Source: Plenodomus lindquistii | Lineage: Eukaryota; Ascomycota; Dothideomycetes; Pleosporales; Leptosphaeriaceae | Reading direction: 5' to 3' | DNA length: 64,000 bases | Assembly: GCA_025504975.1 (NCBI GenBank) | Contig: JANUWI010000003.1 | Span: 3,348,001 to 3,412,000, forward strand | Part shown: in pieces, positions 39,090 through 52,308 of the stretch | How the letters are laid out: the number at the start of each line of letters is the position of its first letter | Numbering within the stretch: the first letter of the stretch is position 1 | Notes under the pieces: model-generated | The model's database searches: none | What the model saw: only the letters and a program-made list of their open reading frames with translations | Told to the model about the DNA's origin: nothing | Position numbers and translations under genes: made by a program

Positions 39090-40200
39090 GAGTTAGAAGC
39101 TGTAAAATTGTATATTAATAATATAATAGACAAGAAATTTATTAGACTAAGCTTATTACTATACGCTTTCTCTATACTTATTATAAAAAAGCCTAGTAGA
39201 GAACTTTATATATATATAGATTACTATAGCTTTAATATAGTTACTAAAAAAAACTATAATACTCTACTAATTATTAAGAAAATATTAGCCTAGATAGTAA
39301 AAATAAAAATTATATTACTTATAGACGTAGTTACAGCCTTTAATAAAGTATAAATTAAAAAAAATAATAAAAAGAAAATAGTATTCTTTACACGCTATAG
39401 ATTATATAAATATTTAGTTATACCCTTTAGCTTTTATAATGCTCTAGAAACGTTCTAAACCTTTATTAATAAAATACTAAAAGAACTACTAGATATTATC
39501 TATAGTACGTACCTAGACAATATTTTTATTTATAGTAATAATAAACGCTTTTATTATAGGTATATATTAAAAGTACTTAGTAAACTATAAGTAGCTAGGT
39601 TATTTTTAAACCTAACTAAGTGCACTTTTAAAATAAAAAAAGTAAAGTATCTAGGTATAATTCTAACTACTAAAGGTATTAAAATAGACCTAGAGAAAGT
39701 AGCTACTATTATAAACTAGTAGTTACTTTACTTAGTTAAAAACATCTAATTTTTTTTTAGCTTCTATAACTTCTACTACTAGTTTATTTAGAGTTTTTTA
39801 TATATTGCAAAGCTATTAACAGAGCTTATAAAAGATAGAAGCTAGAAGTTTTTTCTATTAGAACTAGAAGAAGTAGCTGTAAAAGCCTTTTAATAACTAA
39901 AAAAAACCTTTAATATAGTAGGTGTACTATTTTACTTTAATTCTAATTTAGAAATATAGGTAGAAATAGATACTTTAGATTTTATTATAATAGCTATTCT
40001 ATTATAGATAGTAGATAGCGTTTTTTACCTAGTTACTTTTTTTTTTTATAAAATAACGCTAGCAGAATACAACTATAAAATCTATAATAAGAAACTTCTA
40101 GCTATTATATAAGCCTTTAAAAAATAGCATTTTAAGCTTTTTAGAACTAATATTAACAACTCTATTTAAGTTTTAAGTAACTACTTATTACTCTAGACCT
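39090..40200 (+). pseudogene. Decayed reverse transcriptase and RNase H of the inner chromovirus
   Basis: The only open stretch above 60 codons in this compartment (39,108-39,293) lies here. It reads F-I-R near 39,137, I-I-K-K-P-S-R-E-L near 39,180-39,210 and I-D-Y-Y-S-F-N, the remnant of C-V-D-Y-R-x-L-N. Next comes a block near 39,340 ending A-F-N-K-V, and the active site Y-L-D-N-I-F-I-Y at about 39,510-39,533, where the second Asp of YLDD is Asn. An RNase H part follows, with K-K-L-L-A-I-I near 40,090. It is not a functional small protein despite the open frame. Confidence 0.82.
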
Positions 40201-40779
40201 TTATAATAACTAAACGCTTTAATTGTAAATAAGCTTGCTAGGTAGAGTTTCTATTAGAGTTTAATTTCTAGATTATCTATTAATTTAGAAAATAGAGTAC
40301 TAAACCTAACGCGTTAATCTAAAGGCTTTAAAACTTACTATATAATATAGAAGATGCTTATAGATAGTACTAGGTCTAGACTATTATTAAACTATACTAG
40401 GTAGATTTTAAATTTAGAGTAGCTATAATAAAATTCTACTAAAATAGAAGAGCCTGTTATACTATCTACCTATACTAGACTTTTATAAATACTCTAAAAA
40501 AAAGCCTTTTAGACCTAGTCTAGCTAGCTTATTAAACCTATAATACTAATAACTATAATAATAAAAATATATTTACTGTTTATAAACTTATACCTAATAT
40601 AGTTTCTATAGCGCTAGCTGTAACATTGCCTCTAAAGGTAACTAACACTAATTTTAAAAAAAATAATATTTTATAGATAATCTACTAGGCCTATAATACA
40701 GACGCTACTACTTAAGTAATTCTAAAGGCTAAGAAAGCTAGAGATTAACGTTTACTCTATAGCTTAATTTATAGTAACT

Positions 40780-42170
40780 AGAAGCTATAGATTAAGCTAG
40801 AAGACTATACTATTAATAATAGTTTACTATATATTTATAATAAAGTTTATATACTAGATATAAATTAGTTACGTATTTATATTATTAAGTAAGCCTATTA
40901 ATTATACTATAGAGGTTATAGTAGTAAGTATAGTAGCTATAATAAGTTTAATAGATAGTACTACTAGCTACTAATAATTAATAATATCGCGAAGTACGTA
41001 TAGGCTTATTTTACTTATTAATAGTCTAAGTTATACTAAAAAAGTAAGTATAGATTACTATATCTACTTTTAATCTCTAATAAGTATTAGCAGACAATTT
41101 CTATTAACTATATTACTTATCTTCTACTATATAAAGATAATAAATAGATCTATACTAGTATTTTTATTATAGTTAATAAGCTTAGTAAAAAAAAAAAGTT
41201 TATACCTATTAAAAATCTAAAAGTAAAAACTCTAGTTTAAGCTTTTATAGAGTTTATCTAGCGCAAAGAAAAATACCTAGAAGAAATTATTAGTAATTAT
41301 AGTACTTAGTTTATATTACACTTTTAGTTACGCTTTTACTAATAACTTAGAATAAAGCCTAAGCTATTAATAGAATATTACTCTAAAACTAATAGATAGA
41401 CTAAAGTTATAAACGTTTAGTTTAAATAATATTTTTAAGCGTATATTAACTATAAATAGAATAATTAGGCGTTATTTCTATTTATAGTAGAGTTTAAAGC
41501 TAATAATATAGTTAGTATAAATAGCAGCACTAGTGCTTTTTACCTAACTAAAAACTATAATCTAAAATCTAGCTTTAAGCTTTTATAACTACTACTTTTT
41601 AATTTAACTACTTCTACTAAACGTAACTACTAGAATGCTAACTACTTTACTAAACGCATAGAAAAGCTATAATAGGCGTTGCGTTTAGAACTACAATAAA
41701 CCTAGACTAAATAGGTAGAGTTTATAAACTAGAACTACTTATTTACTTTAGCTTTTTAAATTAGTAATAAAGTTATATTAAACGTACGTAACTTCTATAC
41801 TATTTACTCTAGTTATTTATTTAACTTTAAAAACTATAGCTTATTTACTATTATTTATATAATTAATAATATAGTTTATAAGCTTAGCCTTCTATCTAAG
41901 CTTAGTAAACTCTATAACATTTTTTACTTTTAGCTATTATACCTCTATAAAGATTAGCTATTATCTAGATAGACACGTAATATTAGTAACTATACGCAAC
42001 TTATAGCGCCTAATAATAATAATAATATAGACTATAAAGTAGAAGCTATACTAAATATAAAAATTGCTTTAAAGTAAATAGACCTATATATAAAGTAGAA
42101 AAGGCTACTATAATATTTTATCTAGTAGTTTAACTATCTAAAGAGTTTTAAGAATCTATTATAGAAACTT
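40780..42170 (+). pseudogene. Decayed integrase with C-terminal chromodomain
   Basis: The zinc region lies near 40,870-41,010 (Y-Y-R-G-Y-S-S-K-Y, then Y-F-T-Y-Q-Q in place of C-F-T-C-Q). The catalytic core has E-I-I-S-N-Y-S-T-Q-F at about 41,285-41,315 (expected E-I-I-S-D-R-G-T-Q-F) and a segment matching the third acidic residue near 41,390. The tail at about 42,030-42,160 reads V-E-A-I-L-N, then L-L-Q-Y-F-I-Q-Q-F-N-Y and L-Q-K-L-Y-I. This fits the chromodomain pattern V-E-x-I-L-x...Y-L-V-K-W-x-G-Y...T-W-E-P and assigns the element to chromoviruses. Confidence 0.78.
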
Positions 42171-42860
42171 TATATAAACGTTATTAACACTATAATATTT
42201 ATTAAAAACTTTTACTTTTAATAGCTATAAGCACTAGGCCTCTATAAAATATTTAGTTTACTAATAAATAAATAGTAGTTATTACTAATATATATATAGC
42301 ACTAAAATAACGTTTAAATACTTACTTTAATAGTTTTATAGTAAGTATTTACGTTCTACTTTATAATACTTTACTTTTAATTATAAGCAGAGTGCTACTA
42401 CTATACTTTTTAGTAAAATAGTATTTAAAGTAGAAACCTTTATACTTGTAGTTACTTTTATTAATTAATACTAGAGAAGAACTTAATAGACGCAAAAATT
42501 ATAGACTAGGCTAGTAGAGAGGATAGAGAGCTATAGCTATGCTTAGTTATTAAAGCTAGTATACTAAATTAACTACTCTAAACGTTTTAATAGTACCTTT
42601 TTACTAAATACTTATAATAATTAACTATTAATAGTTCTATAAGCCTTGCCTACAAGCTATTCTAGTTAATAATATACTTTATTATAATAATTAGTATATA
42701 TATAACAAGTAGAGATAGACTATTTAAATAGAGATATAAAGTGCGTAGTATAGCTATTTCTTTACTATTATAAACCTACGTATAGCTTTTATAAAATATA
42801 GTAATATTTATACTTAATATTTAAGTAATAGAACTGCTTTTTTTTTAAAGAGGGGATAGT

Positions 42861-43055
42861 ATTATAGGTTAAACCTATAACTTTTAACTACTAGAGCTAT
42901 TCTGCCGGCGCTAGGCCTAAACAGGCGCGCTTTAGTTAGTAGAAATACTAATATATTTCTACTTGTATAAAAAAAACTAGCTTTTTACGTAATATTTTAC
43001 TATAGAAGCTATTAATTAACTTACTATAAATGCTACCTATGTTTATGCCTTTATA
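42861..43055 (+). repeat. 3' LTR of the inner chromovirus
   Basis: Full-length 195-bp partner of 35,250-35,444. It is preceded by a purine tract AAAGAGGGGATAG at about 42,847-42,859, a good polypurine tract. It is slightly less mutated than the 5' copy (it keeps CTGCCGGCGC). Confidence 0.88.
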
Positions 43056-44884
43056 TCTATACTCTTTTTTAATTCTATAATAGTATTAGTTTTATATATT
43101 AATAGACTTTATTATCTATTTACTACTATTAATATATAATAGCTAGACGTTTACTAATATACTTATAATTATAGATTACCTATTAAAAAAAAGTTTATTT
43201 TTATAGTAAGCTTTATAGTAAATATTTTAGTTTAGGTATTTATAGAATACGTATAGTAAAAAAAAAGATACTCTAAAGAGATTATTTCTAACTAAAGCTT
43301 CTAGTTTATATTTTACTTCTAGTAATAACTATACTAAAGACTAGGTATATATCTAAAATCTTTAATAGCTTATTATTTAGAAACTAATAGGTAAACTAAA
43401 ATTATAAATATATATTTTAAAACGTTTTTTTAAGTCTATATTAACTATAACTAAAATAACTAGACTTAGTTTTTATTTATAGCTAAGTTTAAAGTAAACC
43501 TAAATACTAGCTCTAGTACTAGCATTTTACTATTTAAAGCTACTAAAGGCTATTTTCTTTATAATAGTCTACAGCCTTTACTACTAGTATTAACTATAAA
43601 TACTCTAACCTATTATAATTAATTTAATACTAACGCTTTTACAAAATAATTAACTACTTTCTAATAAAAACTCTAATTATTATTTAAATAGGCCTAAACT
43701 AAGTAAGCTAAATACGCTAATAATTTTAAACTACTATTACTAGAATTTAAACTTAGTAATAAAATTATATTTAATACCTATAACTTACGTATCTATAGAC
43801 TATATCTATTATTAAACTATAAAAATTATAGACTATTTACTATTATCTATATTATTAATAATATAGTTTACTAGTTAGATTTATTTATTACTATAAAGTA
43901 TATATATAATATGTTCTATTTATAGCTACTATATTTATATAATAATTAGCTTTTACCTAGATAAACCTATAATAAAAAGATTTCTATAGAATTTAACTCT
44001 AAAGTTAAAAATAATATAAACTATACTATAAAAGCTATTTTAAATTACTAAATTAATAAACGCAAGTAAAATCTATAATTTTATAATAAAAAGGGTTTTC
44101 TATAATACTAAATATACTAGGTAGACTATTCTTTTAGTAATAATAACTTTTTATAAAAACTTTATATAAATTTAATTAAATTAGCTAAGTTTATAAAAGT
44201 ATACTATACCTAGTACTTTACTAAACCTATAGTATATCAGTTATTTATAGAATAGAGGTATTTAAATTAGAAGTAGTAGCGTAATTTATACTCTAGAATT
44301 TAGCTATAAACTATTATATAGTAAACTATATAATAAAGTTAAAGCTAGTTAATACCTATCTAGTATAGTAGGTAACTTATTCTAATTATAACTAGCTTTT
44401 ACTTTTAGATTTAAAAGTAAAGCTAGTAAAAAGCGTTATTAAAATACTAAAAGAAATACTATTATACTAGCTATAAAAAAACTTATAAATTATATTTTTA
44501 GAAATTTATAATAAACTAAAAGGTTAGAATAGTATTAGGTACCTATTAATAATAATAATAACTATAATTTACTAGATTAAGCTCTACTAACTATAAAAGT
44601 AGATAATTTACTATATTTAAAGCTTTTTTATAAACTATAACTTTTTTTTTCTAAAAGTTTCTACTAGAAACTATAATACTATTATTATAAATATATAAAA
44701 ATAATAGAAAAAAATATTATATAGAGTTATAATAGAATAATAGCTAGAAATATAAAGTATTATAAAATATAGAGTATTATTTACTTATTATTATAAAACT
44801 ACACGTAGCTTTTATAAAACGTAGTAGCTAGTATAATTAATATTTAAATATTAAAACTTATTTTTTTTTATAGAAAAAAGTAGT
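43056..44884 (+). pseudogene. C-terminal half of the outer chromovirus integrase with chromodomain
   Basis: Continues the integrase interrupted at 35,249. The core shows I-I-V-L-V-L-Y-I-N-R-L near 43,080-43,110 (expected T-I-L-V-V-V-D-R-L), E-I-I-S-N-Q-S-F-Q-F near 43,278-43,310 and the post-core F-K-V-N-L-N-T-S-S-S-T-S segment near 43,490-43,530. A chromodomain-like tail lies near 44,020-44,170 (I-K-A-I-L-N, then F-L-Q-Y-Q-I-Y-Q-V-D-Y). Untranslated 3' sequence leads to the LTR at 44,885. Confidence 0.7.
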
Positions 44885-45088
44885 ATTATAGTTTAAACTA
44901 ATAACCTTTTCTATTAGAGATTTAGCACTGCTTTAGCTATACTAGGTAAGTTCTAGCTAGCGCGCTTTAATTAGCTAGAAATACTATATTTCTACTTTTA
45001 TATATAGAAAACTAGCTCTCTATATAATATTTTACTTCTAGAGTAAAATATAACTATTAATCTATATTACTATATTTAAACCTTTATA
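44885..45088 (+). repeat. LTR related to the inner chromovirus LTR (probable 3' LTR of the outer element)
   Basis: About 204 bp beginning ATTATAGTTTAAAC and ending CCTTTATA, clearly related to the LTRs at 35,250, 42,861 and 62,111. It shares the GCGCGCTTTAATTAG and TAGAAATACTATATTTCTA blocks. A purine-rich stretch ends just before it at 44,884. Its 5' partner was not found upstream, so the outer element appears truncated or rearranged on its left. Confidence 0.7.
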
Positions 45089-45109
45089 CTTTATAATAAA
45101 ACTACTACT

Positions 45110-46110
45110 ATTAAAAAATCTAGTTACTAAATTTATATATAACTTAATTATAGTTATATTTAATAGATTTATAAAAGTAGCTAAATATATTTTATTTAGA
45201 AAAGATTTTATAATAGTATAGCTTGTATATATTTTTATTAATAGAATTATTTAATACTATAGTATTCTAAAGTTAATTATTAGTAATTAAAAAAAGCTAT
45301 TTATATTAAACTTTTAGATATTACCTTTTACTACTATTAGAACGTAACGTAAATTATCTATAGCTTTTTATTTAGAAATAGATAAATAAATAGTACTATA
45401 AAAGCCTATCTATAGATATATATTAATTAGTAATAAAATAATTAGGTTTTACTATTACTTATAGCTTAGATAGTATATAATAATAAAATTTTAGAGTTTA
45501 TAAAATAGACTCTATATTTTACTAACTATAAAAGATATCTAAATCTCTTTACTAGAATATTACTTTATTAGAAAATAGAAATAGCTATGCTTATTGCGAA
45601 AAAACTAAAAAAGGTTTATAAAAAATTAAATAAAGCTTTTCTAGATGTTTAATATAGTACTATTTTATATATTAATAGAAAATAAAAAATAGTACTTTAG
45701 CTAAAAAAAGAGAATAAAGTGTATTTTTTTATAAAAAACCTTTATATAATATAACCTAATTGTAGATTAAACTACATTAAAATTAGACTATTTCTAATTA
45801 AAAACTAGAAAAAACTAGTTATATATACACTTAACTTTCTACCTAATACTAAAGTATACTTTAAATTCTATATAAAGATATTAGAACTAGCTAACTTTTT
45901 AACTCTATTATAAATAAACTTCTATTATAAATAATAGAAAAAAAATAAGTTTAAAGTTAAAAAAATAATAATATATTAAAAAAAATAAGGTAATAAAAAA
46001 TACCTAGTAAAATAGTTAGAATATAATAACTTAGAAAATATATAGAAACTAGAAATAAACTTTATAAACTACTACTAAATACTAGTATAGTATTATAAAA
46101 TAAAATAGCA
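45110..46110 (+). pseudogene. Decayed integrase core plus chromodomain of a third chromovirus-like element
   Basis: Directly after the LTR the plus frame shows another integrase of a different lineage: the end of a DDE core (about 45,130-45,480), L-L-L-L-I-A-Q-I-V-Y-N-N-K near 45,440-45,475 (expected P-x-A-E-F-A-Y-N-N), a post-core N-R-K-Q-K segment near 45,670 and a P-x-F-L-I-K-N-Q-like segment near 45,790. A chromodomain-like end lies at about 45,950-46,070 (F-K-V-K-K-I-I, then Y-L-V-K-Q-L-E-Y-N, L-E-N-I-Q-K). The N-terminal part and RT are absent nearby, so it is probably the right flank of an element disrupted by the outer chromovirus. Confidence 0.65.
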
Positions 46111-49100
46111 TCTAAACTATCTACTATAGACTTAAAAAGTATACTCTAGTTAACTATATATATAAATTTTAAAGCTAATAGATTAGTTATAGTAATTTTT
46201 TAGTTTAGGCGCTCTAAAGCCTTTTATATCTCTAGATTCTCTATATTAGATAATTTTTTATTAAATAATTTTTATTTTTTTTACTTTAAAAATTTATACT
46301 TGTAATAAAGTTATTTTAACTTTATTTAAATAGCTTTAATCTATAGCTAAATAGCTTTAGCTTTAGCTTTTGTTTTATTAATTACTATTTTACTAGTAGC
46401 AAGTTACGCTTTAACCTTTAAAATTTCTAATTCTACTTTTAAAAAATCTAGAATAATAATATTAGCTAGAATATATAACTCTATACCTATAGCTTTATAA
46501 TTACTAGATTTTATACTTAATAATAAAAGTTTATACTTTAACTTCTTTTTTATATAGCATTTATAGAAAACTATTATATATACTTTTTTATAATTTATTT
46601 TATTACTATAATATTAGTAGTAGATAATAGTATAAAAGAATATTAAACTCTTTTATAAAAATATAAAAGGTAAAAAGAGAATAGTATTATAATCTAGAAA
46701 AACTAGAGTAGATAAACTAAATAATATACTCTATAAATAGAATAACTATCTAGTAATATTAGTTACGTAATTATAGGTTATAAATTATAGAAACTTTAGC
46801 TATTTTAAGCGTTTTATTTAAAAAGGTTTATAAAACTAATAAAACTAATAAAATCTATAAAATAATATAAGTATATAGAAATATTAAAATGCTTTTATAG
46901 TAAACTATATTTAATTTATATAAATAAGTAAGTAATATATTTAGTTAATTAGTTATTTTTATTACTTTATTTAAAAGCGTACTTTTACTATTTTAGTAAT
47001 AAAAACCTACTCTAGTATCTATACGCTTACTTATTTTTAAAAACTAACTTTTTATATTGTTTTTAATACTAGCTACTTTATATTATAGCTATTTAAAAAG
47101 GATTTTTATATAGGCCTAAACGTTATATTTATTATTTTTAAACTTTTATAATATTTTACTAACTTTACTCTATAGAATTTTAAAGCTATCTACTAGATAA
47201 GGTTTTATTTTTACTAAATAAGGTATTACGTAATATAGTATAGCTATAGTAATTTAAAATTTATAATATATTATAATACTTTTTTTATAGATAATATTAA
47301 AATATAACATTTATTCTAAAGCTATATTATTATATTTTATAGAGAAGTAATTATATAGAAAGTAGCTTATTAAATAACTATTATAATATTAATAACTAAA
47401 GCTAAGCTACTATTTTTTAAATACGTTACTAAAAAGTTAATAGAGCTCTAAAAATCTCTTTAGAAGCTCTATATATTTATATTTAAGCTATATAAAATCT
47501 TTTATAATAATTAATTTATAATCTAGTTTATTAAAAATAAAAAAGAATATATTACTATAAAGCTATAATATATAAATATATAGAATATATAGTTTAAATA
47601 AAAATAAAAAAAATTTTTTTTTATAATTAGCTATCTTTTTATAAATAAAATACTAGTAGATAGACTTATTAAAAATCTTTCTTAATAATTTTTTAATACT
47701 TTAAAAAATTATTTAAAACTATAAAATATAAAAACTAAAATTCTAATATTACTAAAGTAAAATAAATAATTATTTAATAATTTCTATCTATATTTATATA
47801 ATATAATATATAGGCTAAAGTTTATTTTTAAAAAATTTATAGACTATACCTAGTAGTAGTACCTAGAAAAAAACTAGATTTACTTTATTATTCTATTAAT
47901 AAGCTTACTAATTAATCTTTTAATATTTTTCTATTATAAAAAAAGAACTAGTTTATTTACTAGTAGTAAAGGCTATACTAAAAATAAAAACTCTTTTTTT
48001 TTAGAACTTTTAAAAGTAAATAGAGTTTATAGTATAAAAGTTTAAACTTATTTTTATTTATTTTTATAACTTTACAAGTAATAAACGCTTTAGAGTAGTA
48101 GAAAATAAAAGTAGAGTTATACTAAAATTAGTAAAGCTTATTTAACTAATAAAATTATTTATTTATATAGATTAGTATAAATATCTAAAAGTATAAAGCT
48201 AGTAGCTTTTACTATAGATTTTATTCTAGTTCTAGTAGCATTTATTATTTTATATAAAAGCGCTATATATATAGCCTAAATAAAAAATAGTACCTTTTTT
48301 TATAAAATTACTATAATAAAACTATATACTAGCTAGTATAGTAGTAGTAATAATAGTAGCACGCTCTATTTTTTTTTTAAAAAGTATAGAGAAAAAAAAG
48401 GTAGTGTAAAGTAAAAAAAGTAAAAAAGTTAGTAAAAATATAAAACTTTTTAGAAAAAAAGAAAATTTTAGAAGTCTTTTTATTTAAAGATTTAGGTAGA
48501 GGAGGTAAAAAAGTATGCTTTTTATATAAATAACTATATAAATATAGAGTAGATATAGACGTAAATAAAAGTAAAAGTAAAAATATAGCCTGCTAAATAC
48601 GCGCTCTAGTAATATAAATATAGATAGTTTTCTAGACTATAAACTATATTATAATAGTATTAGTAGAAGATTTATAAATATAAAAAAGCTTTATATAGAA
48701 CAATATAGAGATATAAATACTAATAAAGGCTATATTATTAATAAATATAGATTAATATAGAAATTTAGCTAATAATTAATTTTACTAGGCTTAGTATTAG
48801 ATTATCTACTTTTAATATATACTAAATAATATAATAGAACTTTTAGTTATACTAGATTTTATAGTATAACTATTTTAAACGCTTTATAAAGCTTAATACT
48901 ACTAATACTAAATAGTTTAATTTACTATAACTAGAAGGTGTATTATATATATATAGTACTTAGCTAATACTATATCTATTTAATTTTAGAATTTTCTATA
49001 AAGCTTTTTTACTTCTATTTATATAATTCTATATAGCAAAGGTATATATAGTATAATTACTTTCTAGCTTGTAATATAATAATCTATTTTTTAATTATTT

Positions 49101-50476
49101 CTAAGTATCTATTTCTATAATAATATTTATTTAAACTTAAATATTATTAATAGTATAGCTCTCTATAGACAGCCTATCGAGCTATAAGCTAGAGCTAGAA
49201 GATAAAAATATAAATTCTATTATATAGTAGCTAGTATAAAATGTAAACAAGTAATTTTTATTCTAAATTTACTATTAAAATTAGTTTATACTATACAATT
49301 TATACTAAATATATATTTACTAGTTATTTACTAAGGTTTTAGATTTACTATAGTAAAAACATATATAGATATATAGAATTTTAAATAATAACTTAAAAGA
49401 TATCTAGTATACTATTAAAATCTAAATATAGTTTAGTATAACTAGATTTTACTAATCTAGTAAAAAGTATTTATATAAGTAAATATTAGTATAAATATAT
49501 ACTTAAGAATTATATAATATAGTTTTACTAATTTAATACTTATATTAATATATATAAAGTAAAAAAGTAAAAGTAATTTTAGTAATTTTAAAAAGTTTAA
49601 AAAGTAGATATAGTATTACTTTACTATTTATAGTATTTAAAAATAATAATTTACTTTTATAGTAGATTATACTTAATTTTAATAAAAAAAATAATATATT
49701 TAGTTAATTAAATAATTTTATAACTTTTTATTAGTATAGTATTAGTATTTAAATAACTAAAATATTTTTTAGTTTTAATACTTATTTATTTTTAAGTTTA
49801 AATTTCTATACTTTTAATACTAGTAATTTTATATTATTATAATACATATTAAATATTACTATAATAGATAATATAAAGTAAAAGAAATTAATTAAATAGA
49901 TATATAAAAATACTATTTAAAGATTAAAAATAAATAAATTATTCCTTTTTTATTTTTCTAACTCTAGTAGGTATTATACTCTACTTTTTACTTCTTTTCT
50001 ATATATTTATAGAATCTCTAGCGTAATATAGAGAGCTAGAGGCCTTTATTCTTTAGTATAGAGTATAATAGCCTCTTTTAGCCTATAATAACTCTTTATA
50101 GACTATTCTAGTTTAAAAAAAAATGCTATCTAAAAGCCTAATAATTATAACTACTAAACTTTTCTATATAAATAAATATATAAATAAAAAATTAAAAAAG
50201 TATAAAATAGATTATTTAAATTAAATAAATTTACTATTATAGTATAAAAGAAATTTATATAAGTTTATTAGTATTAGTATTAATTAATTTAAATAAATTA
50301 ATTTAGTTAATTCTATATTATAAGTAATAAAGATTATACTACTATAAAAATAGAATAAAGTATAATTTAAAATTATAATATTATAAAATTAATATAATAT
50401 AGCTATATTCTATTATATAAATAACTTCTAGCTATTATAGCTTTTTTATAAACTACTTTTATTTTTTATTATAATA
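46111..50476. other. RIPed DNA, unresolved
   Basis: 4.4 kb of AT-rich sequence with stops in all frames. Lys/Ile/Tyr-rich readings through stops exist on the plus strand (for example about 47,600-48,600), but I could not match them to a family. Some may be the 3' end of the third gypsy element. No RNA gene or long repeat was seen. Confidence 0.3.
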
Positions 50477-50478
50477 TA

Positions 50479-52306
50479 TTTTACTACTAAACTAGCTATA
50501 CTATTAAACTAGCTACTTTTTTTTAGTATTATAAATACTATATTTTTAATTATTATTATAATTACTATTAATATGTAACTCTACTACTATAAAGTTTATA
50601 TTTAATTTAGAAGTACTTTTTAAATTTTTTTAGTATATATAAATATTATACCTAGTTTTTTTATAATAACTATAGTATTAGATACTTAGTTAAATAGGTA
50701 TTTAACTACTACTACTATACGTATATTTTAATAGATTAATTGCTATAATTAAAGCTATAGTAGCTTATAATCTAGTACTATATTTAAAAATACTATTTTA
50801 TTAAATTTTTTTTTATACTTTTTTTTTATTATTTCTATTAATTACTTTTTAACTTTATAAATATAGACTTAAAAAAAGTATTTTAGTATAGTATTAGTTT
50901 AGCTTTTTTTATAAACTATAAAAAACAAGCTTATATAATAATAAATAACTAAATAAAAAATTTATATATAAACTTTAACTAAAACCTAAATTTATAAATA
51001 TTATTTAAAGTTTTAGATTACTATAGATATACTACTAAAAAGAGTTAAAATAAAGTATATATCTAGAAATTAATATAATCTAGTACTATCTATGCGTTAG
51101 TAAAAACTAGCTCTAATACTTTAAAAACTTTTTAATAGTTATTAACTATAGATATATTAAAAAACGTGTTTTTAAAAACTAAAAAAACGTTTTTTTTATA
51201 AATATTAAAAATATATTAGTATACTAAAATTTATATATACTAGAAGTATTTATACTTTAATAGTAAAAGATATACTATATTAAATAGCTAAAAAATATAA
51301 AATAAAAAAATACATATATAAAATATTAGAATTTTATTTTTTATATAGTAGTTTTTAAATTTTTAGTTAAAATAGCTTTTATAGCTATTTAAAATTAGTA
51401 ATTAGTATATCTTTACCTTTTACACTTTTATATACGCGTTAAAATACTTTAACTACTTTAGTTTAAACGCGTTATTTATCTAGCTATTTTTAAAAATAAA
51501 TAGTTTCTAGTTATAAAAAATACTAGCTTTTTAATACTATATAGAAATATGTATATATATTTTATAAATAATAAAAAGTAAAGTTATATTTTCTAAAGTA
51601 TATATACGCTAAATAATAGTAACTTATTTATAATTATTTAGTTAAATAAAGTCTAGTTAATTATATTTTTTAAAGTTTATAATAACTTTTATAAATTTAA
51701 TTATATCTATTTAGAAACTTGTTTTATTAGAATTATAAATATTATTATACTAGATATTATATTTAGCTTTTATTTTATTTATAAATTTAAATTACGCGCT
51801 AATAATCTCTAAATTTTTCTACTTTATTTTTTATTTATTTCTTATTTAGTTAAAAACTATTTTAAATTTATTTAAATATATTATAACGTATTTAGCCTAA
51901 TATTTACCTACTAGTATTCTATTATCTACTTTTAGTATTTTATTAGCTATATTTTCTACTTTATACAGCTAGAGCGTAAATTTTTATAAATTAAAGTTAA
52001 AATTATATTAAATAATTATTTACTTTTTAATAGTAGTAAATTTCTAGTAATTAAATTAAATTTTAGTATATAGAGTAGTTCTATTAATTTAATTAAAAAT
52101 TTTTTAATAATTAATTTTAAAAGCTATAGTAGCAGCCTATTAGCTTTTAAATTAGCTAGTTTTAAAAGTAAAATAAATAAATTTAATTAGTTTTTAGTTT
52201 AAATTAATATTATATTATATTATTAGAGTATATTATATAGAGTATAGTATTTATAATACTAAAAAAAAGTAGCTAGTTTAGTAGTATAGCTAGTTTAGTA
52301 GTAGAA
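50479..52306 (-). mobile_element. Fot1/pogo-like DNA transposon, family 1, copy C
   Basis: A 1,828-bp element closely matching copy A along its whole length, same orientation, with TA duplications at 50,477-50,478 and 52,307-52,308 and the same inverted repeats (start TTTTACTACTAAACTAGC). It appears more mutated than A (more GCTAGC to ACTAGC or GTTTAG changes). The transposase would be on the minus strand but has no open frame. This is the last transposon before the gene island. Confidence 0.87.
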
Positions 52307-52308
52307 TA

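Larger units (their letters stand above)
35250..43055 (+). mobile_element. Complete RIPed Ty3/gypsy chromovirus (inner element)
   Basis: A 7.8-kb LTR retrotransposon with 195-bp LTRs at both ends and a 5-bp target duplication TCTAT (35,245-35,249 and 43,056-43,060). Domain order on the plus strand is gag, zinc-knuckle remnant (about 37,820-37,900), aspartic protease (about 38,280-38,640), RT (about 39,090-39,800), RNase H (about 39,900-40,200), integrase (about 40,850-41,500) and a C-terminal chromodomain-like segment (about 42,030-42,160), the chromovirus arrangement. It is inserted in the integrase of another chromovirus. A related copy starts at 62,111. The longest open piece is 61 codons, so it is inactive. 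Confidence 0.88.

Noticed and set aside
39108..39293. 61-codon open frame in the AT-rich region
   Set aside because: It lies exactly where the RT of the inner chromovirus is expected and keeps RT motifs; it is a by-chance open piece of a dead gene, not a small protein gene.
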